This document shows positions 28,431 through 35,887 of a stretch of DNA of 39,768 bases, piece by piece; positions within the stretch are counted from its first letter, which is position 1; every line of letters begins with the position of its first letter. The notes beneath the pieces are model-generated. The model was not told the origin of the DNA and searched no databases. It was given only the letters and a program-made list of their open reading frames with translations. Origin of the DNA: a virus; IMG/VR virus record IMGVR_UViG_3300046011_005882, positions 1 through 39,768 of that record; one strand, 5' to 3'. A program made the translations under genes and the position numbers.

Positions 28431-28549
28431 GCTCCCTATCAATCCCTTGCTTTGCTGCGGGGGATGGAGGGGGCGTTCGGGATGGACCGCTCTTCGGTTT
28501 TGAATGAGGCTGGGAAGAACAAGGAATCCGGGGAAGCGAAGGGAACCCT

Positions 28550-28924
28550 ATGAGCCAGCCAACCTTCCCCTCCATAGACCAATCCCCGGCGGGCCTTGAC
28601 TGGGGGTTCGGCCCGTCCTCGATGAAGCTGTTCCGCATCCGGTTCAACCAATGGGCCAAGCGGACTGGCAATGATGCTCCCTGCGGCTTCCGGGCTGGCC
28701 CGAATAAGGCCACCGCCTTGCGCCGGAAACGGCCCGCCAAGCGATTGGGAGACGCTCCGGGACTCTCGGTAGCGGAGGCTGCCAAATTGGCTGGTATGCT
28801 GCCGGCCACATTGAGCAAGGATGTGGGGAGGGGGAAGATCAAGGCCACCCGGCTGGGCCATCGGACAGTCCGGATTGATGAGGAGGAGTTGACGAGATAC
28901 CTGAAATCGAAAGGAACCAAGTGA
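28550..28924 (+). CDS. Excisionase-like helix-turn-helix protein, 124 aa
   Basis: The last 60 residues hold a MerR/excisionase-type winged HTH: GLSVAEAAKLAGMLPATLSK, DVGRGKIKATRLGHRTVRID and EEELTRYLKSK. The first 60 are basic (FRIRFNQWAKRTGNDAPCGF, ATALRRKRPAKRLGD) and could contact DNA. It directly precedes and overlaps the integrase gene (GTGA), the usual place for a recombination directionality factor. A plain regulator is the alternative. Confidence 0.7.
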   Translation: MSQPTFPSIDQSPAGLDWGFGPSSMKLFRIRFNQWAKRTGNDAPCGFRAGPNKATALRRKRPAKRLGDAPGLSVAEAAKLAGMLPATLSKDVGRGKIKATRLGHRTVRIDEEELTRYLKSKGTK

Positions 28925-29952
28925 CCATGGACAACCCCATCCAACCCCTCGCCATCGAAGGCCGGTGGGAGGTGGTGATGCCCTCGCAGGAGCCCGCCAA
29001 GCTCAAGCGGGGAGTCTACGAGCTGCCCCCGGCCCACGTCGTCATCGGCTGGTATCTGGCCGAGAAGAAGGGGGCTTGGACGGAATCCACCATCAGCCGC
29101 ACCATCGCAGCCCTCAAGATTTTCGAGCGGTGGCTGAATGGGCGGCAGTTGAGCCGGCAGACGATGGTGGACTACCGGGATTACCTCGCAGCCTACAGGA
29201 ACGGTGGAGTCACGCAGATCGAATGGTCCATCTGCCGGTCATTCATTGGCTGGCTGGTGAGGAACCGGTGGGTGGAGCCGAACGTCATCGAGTCCATCTC
29301 CCCGCCGCCCCCGAAGCGCCCACCTTCGAGGCCCCCCATCCGCGACCACCACTACCAGAAGCTCATGAAAACCAAGGGGGTCCATCCGATGGTCCGCTGG
29401 CTGGTCACGGTCATGTGGCACACGGGCATGGCCTTGGTGGATGCCCAGGAGCTGCGGTGGGACGAGGTGGACCTTGAGCGGATGGTGATTTCCAAGGTGA
29501 GACGGAAGACCAAGGCGTTCACCCGCCCCTGCATCATCCCCGTGGACCCGTCGGGAGTTCTTGCCTCGGAGCTTATCCGCTTGAACGACAAGAGCCTGCT
29601 TGATCAGGAAAGGGTCAGGAAGTTCCATCCCGAATACAACCGCAGCGAATATGTGGAGCCCGACGCGGCCCGAATGCGGGAGCACTCCCGATGGGGCAAT
29701 GCTTGGACGACCGCCCGGGAACTCGCGGGAATCAGTCCCGAATACTCCCCCCATTGCTTCCGGAGGGGGTTTGTGACCAAGCTGGTCGAGGGCGGGGTGA
29801 ACCCGTTGATTGGGTGCGCCATCACCGGCCACAGCAACCCCTCCACTTTCCTGGCCTACGCCACGATGGACCCGGAACGGGTTCGCGAGGAGATGGATAG
29901 GGCACTCCAGGAATCGGCAATGAAGGCGATGAGGAAAGGAAACAACCAATGA
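28921..29952 (+). CDS. int: Tyrosine recombinase (phage integrase) lacking the first catalytic arginine
   Basis: It integrates or excises the phage genome at att sites. Starts with GTG at 28921 (or ATG 28927). The N-terminal SAM-like arm domain spans about 30-130 (TIAALKIFERWLNGRQLSRQ) and the catalytic domain 135-343. Box II is clear: SPHCFRRGF (His278, Arg281), ITGHSNPST (His304) and the nucleophile Tyr313 in FLAYATMD. A Lys-rich beta2-beta3 turn is at SKVRRKTKAF. The usual box I motif TGLRxxE is TGMALVDAQELRW here, with Ala at the arginine position (about 171). This is known in IntDOT-type recombinases. The gene overlaps the excisionase-like gene. Confidence 0.85.
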   Translation: MTMDNPIQPLAIEGRWEVVMPSQEPAKLKRGVYELPPAHVVIGWYLAEKKGAWTESTISRTIAALKIFERWLNGRQLSRQTMVDYRDYLAAYRNGGVTQIEWSICRSFIGWLVRNRWVEPNVIESISPPPPKRPPSRPPIRDHHYQKLMKTKGVHPMVRWLVTVMWHTGMALVDAQELRWDEVDLERMVISKVRRKTKAFTRPCIIPVDPSGVLASELIRLNDKSLLDQERVRKFHPEYNRSEYVEPDAARMREHSRWGNAWTTARELAGISPEYSPHCFRRGFVTKLVEGGVNPLIGCAITGHSNPSTFLAYATMDPERVREEMDRALQESAMKAMRKGNNQ

Positions 29953-30143
29953 GCACCATACCCACCGAAGGTTCCGGCAAGGGCGACACACTCCGCCGGG
30001 TCAACCGCTACCACTACGGCTCCAACTACGACGAGATCGACTGGGGCTCCACCAAGCTGCCCCGGAAACGGAAGCGCAACAAGTTCGACTGGCCGACTGT
30101 GCTGGGGAAGATTCCGGAGATTTTCAAGAGGAGCCTAGAGTGA
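29949..30143 (+). CDS. Small basic hypothetical protein, 64 aa
   Basis: The ATG at 29949 overlaps the integrase stop. The sequence (MSTIPTEGSGKGDTLRRVNR, YHYGSNYDEIDWGSTKLPRK, then a Lys/Arg-rich and hydrophobic tail) has no family I know. Its stop overlaps the next GTG start. Confidence 0.5.
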   Translation: MSTIPTEGSGKGDTLRRVNRYHYGSNYDEIDWGSTKLPRKRKRNKFDWPTVLGKIPEIFKRSLE

Positions 30144-30907
30144 CTATCGCCATCACCATCGGGGCCTACCGGCTGCCCCAGTTTGTGGAGCTGTGCGTGG
30201 TCCAATGCCGGAAGGTCTTCGGGCAGGATGTCCCCATCCTCGTCTCGGACGATGCTTCCTTGGAATCCCCGCAGATCAAGGCCGTCGCGGACCGTCATGG
30301 CGCGGCTTACACATGCCCGCCAAGGCGTCGATCCCATACGTCCGGGGATTGGCAGGCGTTTATCAACGGCGCGGTCATGGCGGGGCAGGTAGGGGCCGAT
30401 GTGGTGGTGAAGCTCAGCCAACGCTTCATCCCCTTGGCCGGCTTCAAGGAGCTGATCCTTGACCCGTTCGCTGATGAGTCGGTGAAGGTGGTGGTCCCGG
30501 GGCAGCCCAAGCTCCACACATTCGCCCGCTCGTCCGCCCGGTTCTTCAGCAAGTTCACCATCCTCAGCGACTGTGTGGCTTGGCGGACGGATAGTCTCAG
30601 CGCGGACAGGCTGATGGAAATCTACCGGGACCGGGTTGCCAAGGCGGAGAAGCCGAGCGACCAGTTTTGCGAGGTGGTCTGGGGCCATATCTGCAACGAC
30701 CTCCTCCCCAATAACCACCGGGCGGTTGAGGAGCTGGCCAACCCGCAGATCGGGAAGGCCAAGAAATATCTCAGGAAAGCGCAGACGCCAGCCCATGAGT
30801 ATGGGTCATTGGCAGCCGCCCACGGGATTGCCGGGGATTTCCCGGTGGCCGAGTGGATTCACATGGAGGGTCGGGACACGTATCTGGGACTACCAACGAA
30901 AGTGTAA
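30140..30907 (+). CDS. Glycosyltransferase-like protein (GT-A fold), 255 aa
   Basis: A GTG at 30140 overlaps the upstream stop. The N-terminal 50 residues (MTIAITIGAYRLPQFVELCV, VPILVSDDASLESPQIKAVA) follow the nucleotide-sugar Rossmann pattern of family-2-like glycosyltransferases: beta1, helix, then beta2 with the SDDAS acidic pair. VGADVVVKLSQRFIP may be the second beta-alpha unit carrying a metal site. Length fits a single domain. A phage enzyme of this kind may glycosylate DNA, virion or host surface; the sequence does not tell which. I am fairly sure of the fold, not of the substrate. Confidence 0.6.
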   Translation: MTIAITIGAYRLPQFVELCVVQCRKVFGQDVPILVSDDASLESPQIKAVADRHGAAYTCPPRRRSHTSGDWQAFINGAVMAGQVGADVVVKLSQRFIPLAGFKELILDPFADESVKVVVPGQPKLHTFARSSARFFSKFTILSDCVAWRTDSLSADRLMEIYRDRVAKAEKPSDQFCEVVWGHICNDLLPNNHRAVEELANPQIGKAKKYLRKAQTPAHEYGSLAAAHGIAGDFPVAEWIHMEGRDTYLGLPTKV

Positions 30908-30910
30908 ACT

Positions 30911-31264
30911 ATGAGCGACACACCAACACCGATAACTGACTCATGCTCCGGGTCTGCCGACAGATTCGGAAGTCGCGACGTAGTGCCAGCCAAAATCGCC
31001 CGTCAACTCGAACGCGAGCTGGCCGCCCTCGACGCCCAACGAGTGCGGGCGGAAATGAAAGCCATGCACGCCGACGACATGTTTGGTGGCGCGTTGGCGC
31101 TACTGCTGAAGCACGGTGTCGCCATCGGGTCGCAGGAGTTGATTGCTGCGGCCGACATGGTTCGGGCGGAACGCGACAGCCTTGAGCTGGAACTGGCCGT
31201 TGCCAACGAGCGCATCCGCCGGCTGGAGGCGGCGGGGGGGTGCGATGGAGTGTGCGCTGCGTGA
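30911..31264 (+). CDS. Hypothetical phage protein, 117 aa
   Basis: It starts MSDTPTPITDSCSGSADRFG; the MSDTPTP.TD start and VVPAKIARQLERELAALDAQ are common in accessory phage proteins. The rest is helical with a long terminal coiled coil (ERDSLELELAVANERIRRLE) and ends with Cys. The function is unknown. The following small gene overlaps by 20 bases. Confidence 0.6.
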   Translation: MSDTPTPITDSCSGSADRFGSRDVVPAKIARQLERELAALDAQRVRAEMKAMHADDMFGGALALLLKHGVAIGSQELIAAADMVRAERDSLELELAVANERIRRLEAAGGCDGVCAA

Positions 31265-31331
31265 ATGGGACCCATCCATCGACCGCGAGTTCCGGATGGC
31301 GTGGATTGAGGCCAGAGGGGGCAAGCTGTGA
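31245..31331 (+). CDS. Tiny hypothetical protein, 28 aa
   Basis: The ATG at 31245 encodes MECALREWDPSIDREFRMAW and IEARGGKL. It overlaps both neighbours and its stop overlaps the next GTG. It is supported by context only. Confidence 0.35.
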   Translation: MECALREWDPSIDREFRMAWIEARGGKL

Positions 31332-31594
31332 GCAGCGACGAGCAACCCGAGAAGTTGGACCCCGAGGAACTCAAGGCCACCCTGGAGCTGGTCCGCCTTC
31401 AGGCCATCACCATCACCGAGAGCTGCAATGAGCAGTGCGAGCGGGCGGGGTTGCTTCCGCTCCTTGACGAGCAGCAGCAGGTCTGCGGGGCAGCCATCTT
31501 CGCCCACCTGCTGTGTGTGATGGGGATCACCGCGGAGGACATCAAGGAAACCCTTGAGAGTGAATTGCCTATTGACAAGAAGAGGAAAAAGTAG
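31328..31594 (+). CDS. Hypothetical helical protein, 88 aa
   Basis: A GTG start at 31328 overlaps the upstream stop. The text (MSSDEQPEKLDPEELKATLE, CERAGLLPLLDEQQQVCGAA) is helical with several Cys and a final basic tail (LPIDKKRKK) that contains the TTGCCTATTGACA motif at the DNA level. No family is recognised. Confidence 0.5.
   Translation: MSSDEQPEKLDPEELKATLELVRLQAITITESCNEQCERAGLLPLLDEQQQVCGAAIFAHLLCVMGITAEDIKETLESELPIDKKRKK
31565..31577 (+). promoter_or_regulatory. TTGCCTATTGACA motif, copy C
   Basis: Exact copy inside the end of the upstream gene, 52 bases before the ATG at 31630. It reads Leu-Pro-Ile-Asp in the upstream frame and is out of frame with the next gene, so it is a nucleic-acid signal and not a conserved peptide. 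Confidence 0.5.
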
Positions 31595-31629
31595 AGAGTC
31601 GAAACCGTAGCTAGAAACCAAATCAAACA

Positions 31630-32223
31630 ATGAAACAATACACCCACCTGTCCGCTGAGGAGAAACTGCAACTGACCAATGAGGAATACGCCGATGCCGT
31701 CCGCATGGAGGCGGTGGATCGCGGAGTTGCGCTTCCCATACGTCTGTCCGAAGCCCTCCGCAATTCGGAATACCGCGGCTTCCAGCTCCCCGCAGAATAC
31801 CTGACTGTCTGGCGCATCGTTTCCTCAGGGGAATACAGCCGCAGCGAATCGGACTTTGCATACCTATCCGAGGAGCGGGCCATGTCTGCCCTTGACGGAA
31901 TGGTTTGCCTGAAGTCTTCCGGCTATGGTGCAAACGCAAAGCTGACGGTAAGCGAAGGCGAGCCACGCCTCCAGAAGGAGTTCATCCTCAGGAACTCCGC
32001 CGAGAACCGGGCGGCCAAGTTCATCGAGTTCACGCAGGACACTTCCGACTTCGACAAGATCGAGGAGGAGTGCCGGGAAGATTGGTCCACCGTCCGCCAG
32101 TCCGCCTACAACAAGCGTGTGAACCTTGAGAGGAAGGCGGAGTATCTCCGGCTCGCTGCCAACAACGAGGAGATTGCGAAGGCTTTCTGGGCCAAGGCAG
32201 AGCGTTCCGTGTGGCCCGAATAA
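31630..32223 (+). CDS. Hypothetical phage protein, 197 aa
   Basis: It starts MKQYTHLSAEEKLQLTNEEY. The N-terminus is helical; the middle (about 50-110: QLPAEYLTVWRIVSSGEYSR, EERAMSALDGMVCLKSSGYG) is alpha/beta; the C-terminus is a long charged helix (IEEECREDWSTVRQSAYNKR, AEYLRLAANNEEIAKAFWAK). It lies between the integrase group and the clamp gene. I recognise no family. No signal peptide is seen. The motif TTGCCTATTGACA is 52 bases upstream of the start. Confidence 0.6.
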   Translation: MKQYTHLSAEEKLQLTNEEYADAVRMEAVDRGVALPIRLSEALRNSEYRGFQLPAEYLTVWRIVSSGEYSRSESDFAYLSEERAMSALDGMVCLKSSGYGANAKLTVSEGEPRLQKEFILRNSAENRAAKFIEFTQDTSDFDKIEEECREDWSTVRQSAYNKRVNLERKAEYLRLAANNEEIAKAFWAKAERSVWPE

Positions 32224-32252
32224 TCATCATAAACAACAAACCGTAAACCACA

Positions 32253-32459
32253 ATGATCAACACATCCACAAACCAGCCATACCTCACCGTCCGCGACCTC
32301 ATCGAGCGCCTAAGCCAGCCCCACATTGACCCGTTGGCGAAGGTCTGCTGGCTCAACAACAAGGCCGAGCCGCTGTTCCCGGGCGACATAAAGCAGGTCC
32401 ACCTCGCCACCCCCGGCGGGAACAGCCAAATCCGGTGCGCCCTCTTCCTCATCGACTAA
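32253..32459 (+). CDS. Hypothetical protein, 68 aa, coupled to the clamp gene
   Basis: It starts MINTSTNQPYLTVRDLIERL, a short alpha/beta domain with KVCWLNNKAEPLFPGDIKQV. Its stop TAA overlaps the next ATG by one base. The 30-base spacer upstream is A-rich and holds no clear ribosome binding site. Function unknown. Confidence 0.55.
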   Translation: MINTSTNQPYLTVRDLIERLSQPHIDPLAKVCWLNNKAEPLFPGDIKQVHLATPGGNSQIRCALFLID

Positions 32460-33505
32460 TGAAGACCACCATCAACTCCCGGCTGCTGGAGAAGGGGCTC
32501 AGCTTCGTCAGCCGCATCATCACCCGCCAATCCATCGGGGCCATCCAGTTGGTCGATGGGGTAGTTATGGCAACGTCCGCGAAGGGCGAGGCTTGGTTCA
32601 AGGTCGGGGACTTCCTTGGCTCAACCTGCATCAAACAGGCCCCGCTTGAATCAGCCCTCGCGGCCGGCGGGGAGGAGATCGTCATCGACGCAGGCGAATC
32701 CTCCGCCCTCATCAAGAGCGGCTCCCTGAAGATCAAGGCTCCCACGTTGGACTCCGCGGAGCTGGTCAAATGGGCGGACGTTAAGAACTCCCCAATCTCA
32801 CTCCCCCATATGTTCGTGGAGGCGGTTGGGTTTGGTGCCCTGATGAGCCACCCGGATGAGAACAGCGACTTCGACCACATCAACATCCAGTCCCACAATG
32901 GCAATTTGGTGGCGTTCGGGACGGACCGGATGAACTTCTCCGTCCAATTGACGGAGCTTCCTTGGGGTCGGGAAGACCTCTTCATCCCAACCTCCGTCCT
33001 CCCGTTGCTCAAGGCGATGGAGGGCGATGTGGTGGTGGACTCGGATGGGGACAAGCTGCGGGTCACCTCACCTGATTGCGGCTTCACCATCCCCCTGTTC
33101 CACGACCGCCGCTCGATGAGCTACTCGAAGCTCCTTGCGCTCAAGCAGCCCATTGCCGGGATTGCCAACCGCGAGGAACTCCTTGGCCTTCTTCGGGCCT
33201 ACATGGGCATCCACGCTCCCTCCGGGAAGGGTATGAGCCTGAGCTGCGATGTGGAGCTGAAGGTCATGGGTGAGGCCCTGCATCTACTCGGGGAAGGCGA
33301 GAGCTTCGACGGGTCCGCCACGCTCAAGGAGTCAGTGGACGGGGCGACCATCATGGCCAATGCTATCCCGCTCATTGCCGCCCTCGCTGCGTTCGATTGT
33401 GACGAGGTGGCGGTAGGATTCAGTGATCCAAAATCCCCCATCTCGATTGAGGCGGCTGTCCCGGATGGGCGGCTGGCGATGATGGCACCAATGAGGAGAC
33501 AGTAG
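32459..33505 (+). CDS. DNA polymerase sliding clamp, DnaN-like
   Basis: The ATG at 32459 follows the upstream stop. At 348 residues the protein has DnaN-like text in order: an N-terminal helix after a short strand (LLEKGLSFVSRIITRQSIGA), repeated beta-alpha blocks (IDAGESSALIKSGSLKIKAP, HINIQSHNGNLVAFGTDRMN), and the signature C-terminus VGFSDPKSPISIEAAVPDGR then LAMMAPMRRQ, which matches the clamp end that binds partners. A clamp encircles DNA and tethers the polymerase. Phage-encoded clamps are uncommon. The next gene starts directly after the stop with GTG. Confidence 0.75.
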   Translation: MKTTINSRLLEKGLSFVSRIITRQSIGAIQLVDGVVMATSAKGEAWFKVGDFLGSTCIKQAPLESALAAGGEEIVIDAGESSALIKSGSLKIKAPTLDSAELVKWADVKNSPISLPHMFVEAVGFGALMSHPDENSDFDHINIQSHNGNLVAFGTDRMNFSVQLTELPWGREDLFIPTSVLPLLKAMEGDVVVDSDGDKLRVTSPDCGFTIPLFHDRRSMSYSKLLALKQPIAGIANREELLGLLRAYMGIHAPSGKGMSLSCDVELKVMGEALHLLGEGESFDGSATLKESVDGATIMANAIPLIAALAAFDCDEVAVGFSDPKSPISIEAAVPDGRLAMMAPMRRQ

Positions 33506-33733
33506 GTGACCATCGCCCACCCAATCCCAGCCGGAACCACCGTGGACTTCAAGGTGACCGGTAAGCGAGCCCTGCAACGGGGCGTGGTGTCCAAGGCGTT
33601 CCTATTGGGGACGAAGACCTGGAACTACGCGGTCCGCGTGGGCGACCGGGATTGGGCGGTGATTGGGGCAGCGATTGTGAATGAGGAGGGACGGCCCGCC
33701 CCACGCGAGGATGGGTGGGATGAGTTTCCCTAA
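33506..33733 (+). CDS. Hypothetical protein, 75 aa
   Basis: A GTG at 33506 follows the clamp stop without a gap. The text (MTIAHPIPAGTTVDFKVTGK, RALQRGVVSKAFLLGTKTWN) suggests a small SH3-like barrel, then acidic residues (APREDGWDEFP). Such small barrels are common phage accessory proteins. No function is known. Confidence 0.5.
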   Translation: MTIAHPIPAGTTVDFKVTGKRALQRGVVSKAFLLGTKTWNYAVRVGDRDWAVIGAAIVNEEGRPAPREDGWDEFP

Positions 33734-33775
33734 AAGCCTTGCAAATCAACACCACCGGCTGGCATAAGAATCCTG

Positions 33776-34510
33776 ATGGCGACAATCACCCGACGCTGGA
33801 AGCGAGTCCTCGCCTTCGGCTGCAACCACGGAGAACTGGCCGACCCCATCGCGGTGGACAAGCTGGTTGAGTTCAAGAAGAAGTGGAAGCCGGACATCAC
33901 CATCCACCTCGGGGACAACTTCGACTCAGCCGCCTTCCGCTCCGGAGCGAAGGGCACCCCTGATGAGGGTGAGCCAATCTTACAGGACCTTGAGGCTGGC
34001 TTCAGGTTCCTTGATCGACTGGAGCCGGACTACCTGACCCTCGGCAACCACGAAGCCAGGTTCTGGGACCATCTCCGCCACCACAACGCCATCGTCCAGA
34101 TGTGTGCGGAGGAAGTGGTTCGCAGGATTGAAACCAAGTGCGCCCTGCTGAAGATCAAGGTCACTCCCTACGACGTTGAGAAGAACTGGGTCAAGCTCGG
34201 TGGCTACCACTTCGGCCACGGCTTCGCGTTCGGTGCCAACTACCTCCAGAATACGGCGAAGGTGATGCGGAGGGCAGTGGTTGCCCACGCCCACGTCGCC
34301 GGGCAGATCGGTTCCCCGTCCATTGATGGCAGCCATGTGATTGGCGTTGGGACCCTGTGCAACCATCCGGCAATGGGCTATGCCCGCCGCCGGTTCAACA
34401 CGCTGGCCTGGTCGGCTGGCTGGTGTTATGGGGAGGTGTGCGATGATGATGCCCGCCTCCACCTCTTCGAGCAGCCCCGTTGGTCAACCGAATGGAGATT
34501 CCCAATTTGA
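33776..34510 (+). CDS. Metallophosphoesterase (calcineurin-like), 244 aa
   Basis: The conserved blocks are in order: AFGCNHGE (15-20, where DxH is replaced), IHLGDNFD (44-50), TLGNHEAR (89-95), GYHFGHGF (about 172) and VVAHAHVAG (about 201-206). These bind two metal ions. Such enzymes cleave phosphomono- or diesters in DNA, nucleotides or proteins. Phage relatives include DNA-processing and ligase-associated types; the substrate cannot be told here. The front residues lacking the first DxH Asp may alter activity. It follows the clamp. Confidence 0.8.
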   Translation: MATITRRWKRVLAFGCNHGELADPIAVDKLVEFKKKWKPDITIHLGDNFDSAAFRSGAKGTPDEGEPILQDLEAGFRFLDRLEPDYLTLGNHEARFWDHLRHHNAIVQMCAEEVVRRIETKCALLKIKVTPYDVEKNWVKLGGYHFGHGFAFGANYLQNTAKVMRRAVVAHAHVAGQIGSPSIDGSHVIGVGTLCNHPAMGYARRRFNTLAWSAGWCYGEVCDDDARLHLFEQPRWSTEWRFPI

Positions 34511-34767
34511 ACCCGAAAGCCATTTCAACAAAGGACCTCCTGCTGAGGATTCATAAGGAGATTAAGCAGTCCTCAACCGATGAGGTTCCAGAGGGCTGGC
34601 TGACCTCGAACGAGATCGCCCGTGAGATGGAAAAGGCAATCTCCACGACCTCCCACTTCCTTGCCGATGCGGTCCGCGCTGGCAAGATGGAGTCGCGCAG
34701 ATTCCGCATTAGGACCCTTGGCAAGGTCGCCTCAATCCCCCACTACCGCCCAATCAGAAAGGGCTGA
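34492..34767 (+). CDS. Putative winged helix-turn-helix regulator, 91 aa
   Basis: The ATG at 34492 overlaps the phosphoesterase end by 19 bases; a TTG at 34480 is a weaker start. The centre (TDEVPEGWLTSNEIAREMEK, AISTTSHFLADAVRAGKMES, RRFRIRTLG) is a helix-turn-helix with a basic wing, like small transcription factors. It may regulate the rightward operon. No operator is linked. Confidence 0.55.
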   Translation: MEIPNLNPKAISTKDLLLRIHKEIKQSSTDEVPEGWLTSNEIAREMEKAISTTSHFLADAVRAGKMESRRFRIRTLGKVASIPHYRPIRKG

Positions 34768-34770
34768 CCA

Positions 34771-34968
34771 ATGAACAACAAGGAAAGGCTTGCCATCGAG
34801 CGGTGGCTGGGTGGAGTGTCGGCCAATGGGCTTGCCCACCAACGACTTGCCGCGACCCACTTACTGCGTCTGCTTGAGCGAGTGCCTGCCGATGAGGGAG
34901 GACAGCCTGGAGTGCTCGACGGCCAACCCGTATCTGGACGAGACGACGGGGACATCAGCGAATCCTGA
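34771..34968 (+). CDS. Hypothetical protein, 65 aa (or overlapping Cys-rich frame)
   Basis: The ATG at 34771 follows the previous stop by 3 bases (MNNKERLAIERWLGGVSANG, then LAHQRLAATHLLRLLERVPA). An overlapping frame (34790-35011, internal ATG) reads PTYCVCLSECLPMREDSLEC with four Cys and could instead be the real gene. Which one is used cannot be decided by eye. The minus-strand block converges on it. Confidence 0.4.
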   Translation: MNNKERLAIERWLGGVSANGLAHQRLAATHLLRLLERVPADEGGQPGVLDGQPVSGRDDGDISES

Positions 34969-35007
34969 GGAGGTGGCTAGCTGGGTTTTCGATCCACCCG
35001 ACTGCGA

Positions 35008-35268
35008 CTAGTCCTCATCTTCAGCGTCCCACTCGTCCTGCTTCTCCAGCCGGGATTGTTCTCGCTGCTTGTCCACCCATTCCATCGCGGACCCTAGCTG
35101 GGCGAAGTAGTTGCCGGAACCAACGGTGAATGACTCAGTGGACCCGTTGTTCTCCCGGGTAGCAATGATGCGGACGGAGCCGAAGTGTTCCCCCAGCTTG
35201 GCGGCCACAGCGGTCATCATCGCCATCAACTGGTTGCGCTCGTTGTCGTCTTGTTGGTCGGCAGTCAT
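35008..35268 (-). CDS. Conserved phage hypothetical protein, 86 aa
   Basis: It starts MTADQQDDNERNQLMAMMTA. The core VRIIATRENNGSTESFTVGS and GNYFAQLGSAMEWVDKQREQ matches a common phage pattern (IAT...G.T....SGSGNYYARLG..ReWl..q). It is a small alpha/beta protein of unknown function and has no membrane helix. It is the last gene of the minus-strand block, and its stop is close to the end of the plus-strand genes. Confidence 0.65.
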   Translation of the reverse strand: MTADQQDDNERNQLMAMMTAVAAKLGEHFGSVRIIATRENNGSTESFTVGSGNYFAQLGSAMEWVDKQREQSRLEKQDEWDAEDED

Positions 35269-35462
35269 CGGAATAGTCCTTTCAGGAAGTCTGGCATTGA
35301 GCTATTCGCCCCATGAATGGGCTCGGCCCCGTCCTCACGCCCTTGACGATAGGCGCTTTCAAGGAGCCGCTCCAGCGAATCCCAGTGGAGGGTGAGCTTC
35401 CTCCCCACCATGGAGGGGTTGTTGCGCTCCACAGATTCGAGGTAGTCCTGGAAGGTTTTCAT
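35265..35462 (-). CDS. Hypothetical protein, 65 aa
   Basis: It starts MKTFQDYLESVERNNPSMVG and overlaps both neighbours by 1-4 bases. It is helical, with a basic middle (KLTLHWDSLERLLESAYRQG) and a hydrophobic end. No family is recognised. Confidence 0.55.
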   Translation of the reverse strand: MKTFQDYLESVERNNPSMVGRKLTLHWDSLERLLESAYRQGREDGAEPIHGANSSMPDFLKGLFR

Positions 35463-35887
35463 TATGGCTTTTGGATGATAGTGATGTCCGGAACCAACTC
35501 CTCAAGGATTTTGGAATACTTTTTCCAGTCGCCACCACCAAGTCCGCAACCCATCTTGTAAGGCGCATAGATGGGGGCCGATTGTAGTGTGTCGCAAAAT
35601 CCAAGGGCTGTCCGGACGGCAGGCAGGCAAGTATTTGGGCCGGGGTATGTCTGTCCAAACACATGGAGTATCTGAACAGCCCCGGCCAGCTCACTAAGCA
35701 GGCTTGTCCCAAGCAATGATTCAGGATTGTGGCGGCGGGACTCACACAGGGACAAGTAGCCGAAGAATGCGGAAGGGAATTGGCGCCTCAGAGCACCGGC
35801 AAGCCCGCCGGTTGCACCGATGCAGTTCACTTGATGAAGGATTATGCCGCGCTTCACCTTTAGAATGTCTCCGATGATGATTTTCAT
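35462..35887 (-). CDS. Macro-domain protein (ADP-ribose binding/processing)
   Basis: The 141-residue protein is almost exactly one macro domain: MKIIIGDILKVKRGIILHQV, then NCIGATGGLAGALRRQFPSA, the Asn-containing loop that binds the distal ribose, and YAPYKMGCGLGGGDWKKYSK, the G-rich loop around the pyrophosphate. The domain binds ADP-ribose, and some members remove ADP-ribose from proteins or hydrolyse ADP-ribose-1''-phosphate. In a phage it could reverse host ADP-ribosylation or counter ADP-ribose-type signals of defence systems. It is coupled to the dNMP kinase gene upstream. Confidence 0.8.
   Translation of the reverse strand: MKIIIGDILKVKRGIILHQVNCIGATGGLAGALRRQFPSAFFGYLSLCESRRHNPESLLGTSLLSELAGAVQILHVFGQTYPGPNTCLPAVRTALGFCDTLQSAPIYAPYKMGCGLGGGDWKKYSKILEELVPDITIIQKP

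Noticed and set aside
28086-28553. Open frame of 155 codons as a gene
   Set aside because: Ser/Arg/Thr-rich text without domain, and the DNA is occupied by many perfect hairpins; I list it as candidate RNA instead.
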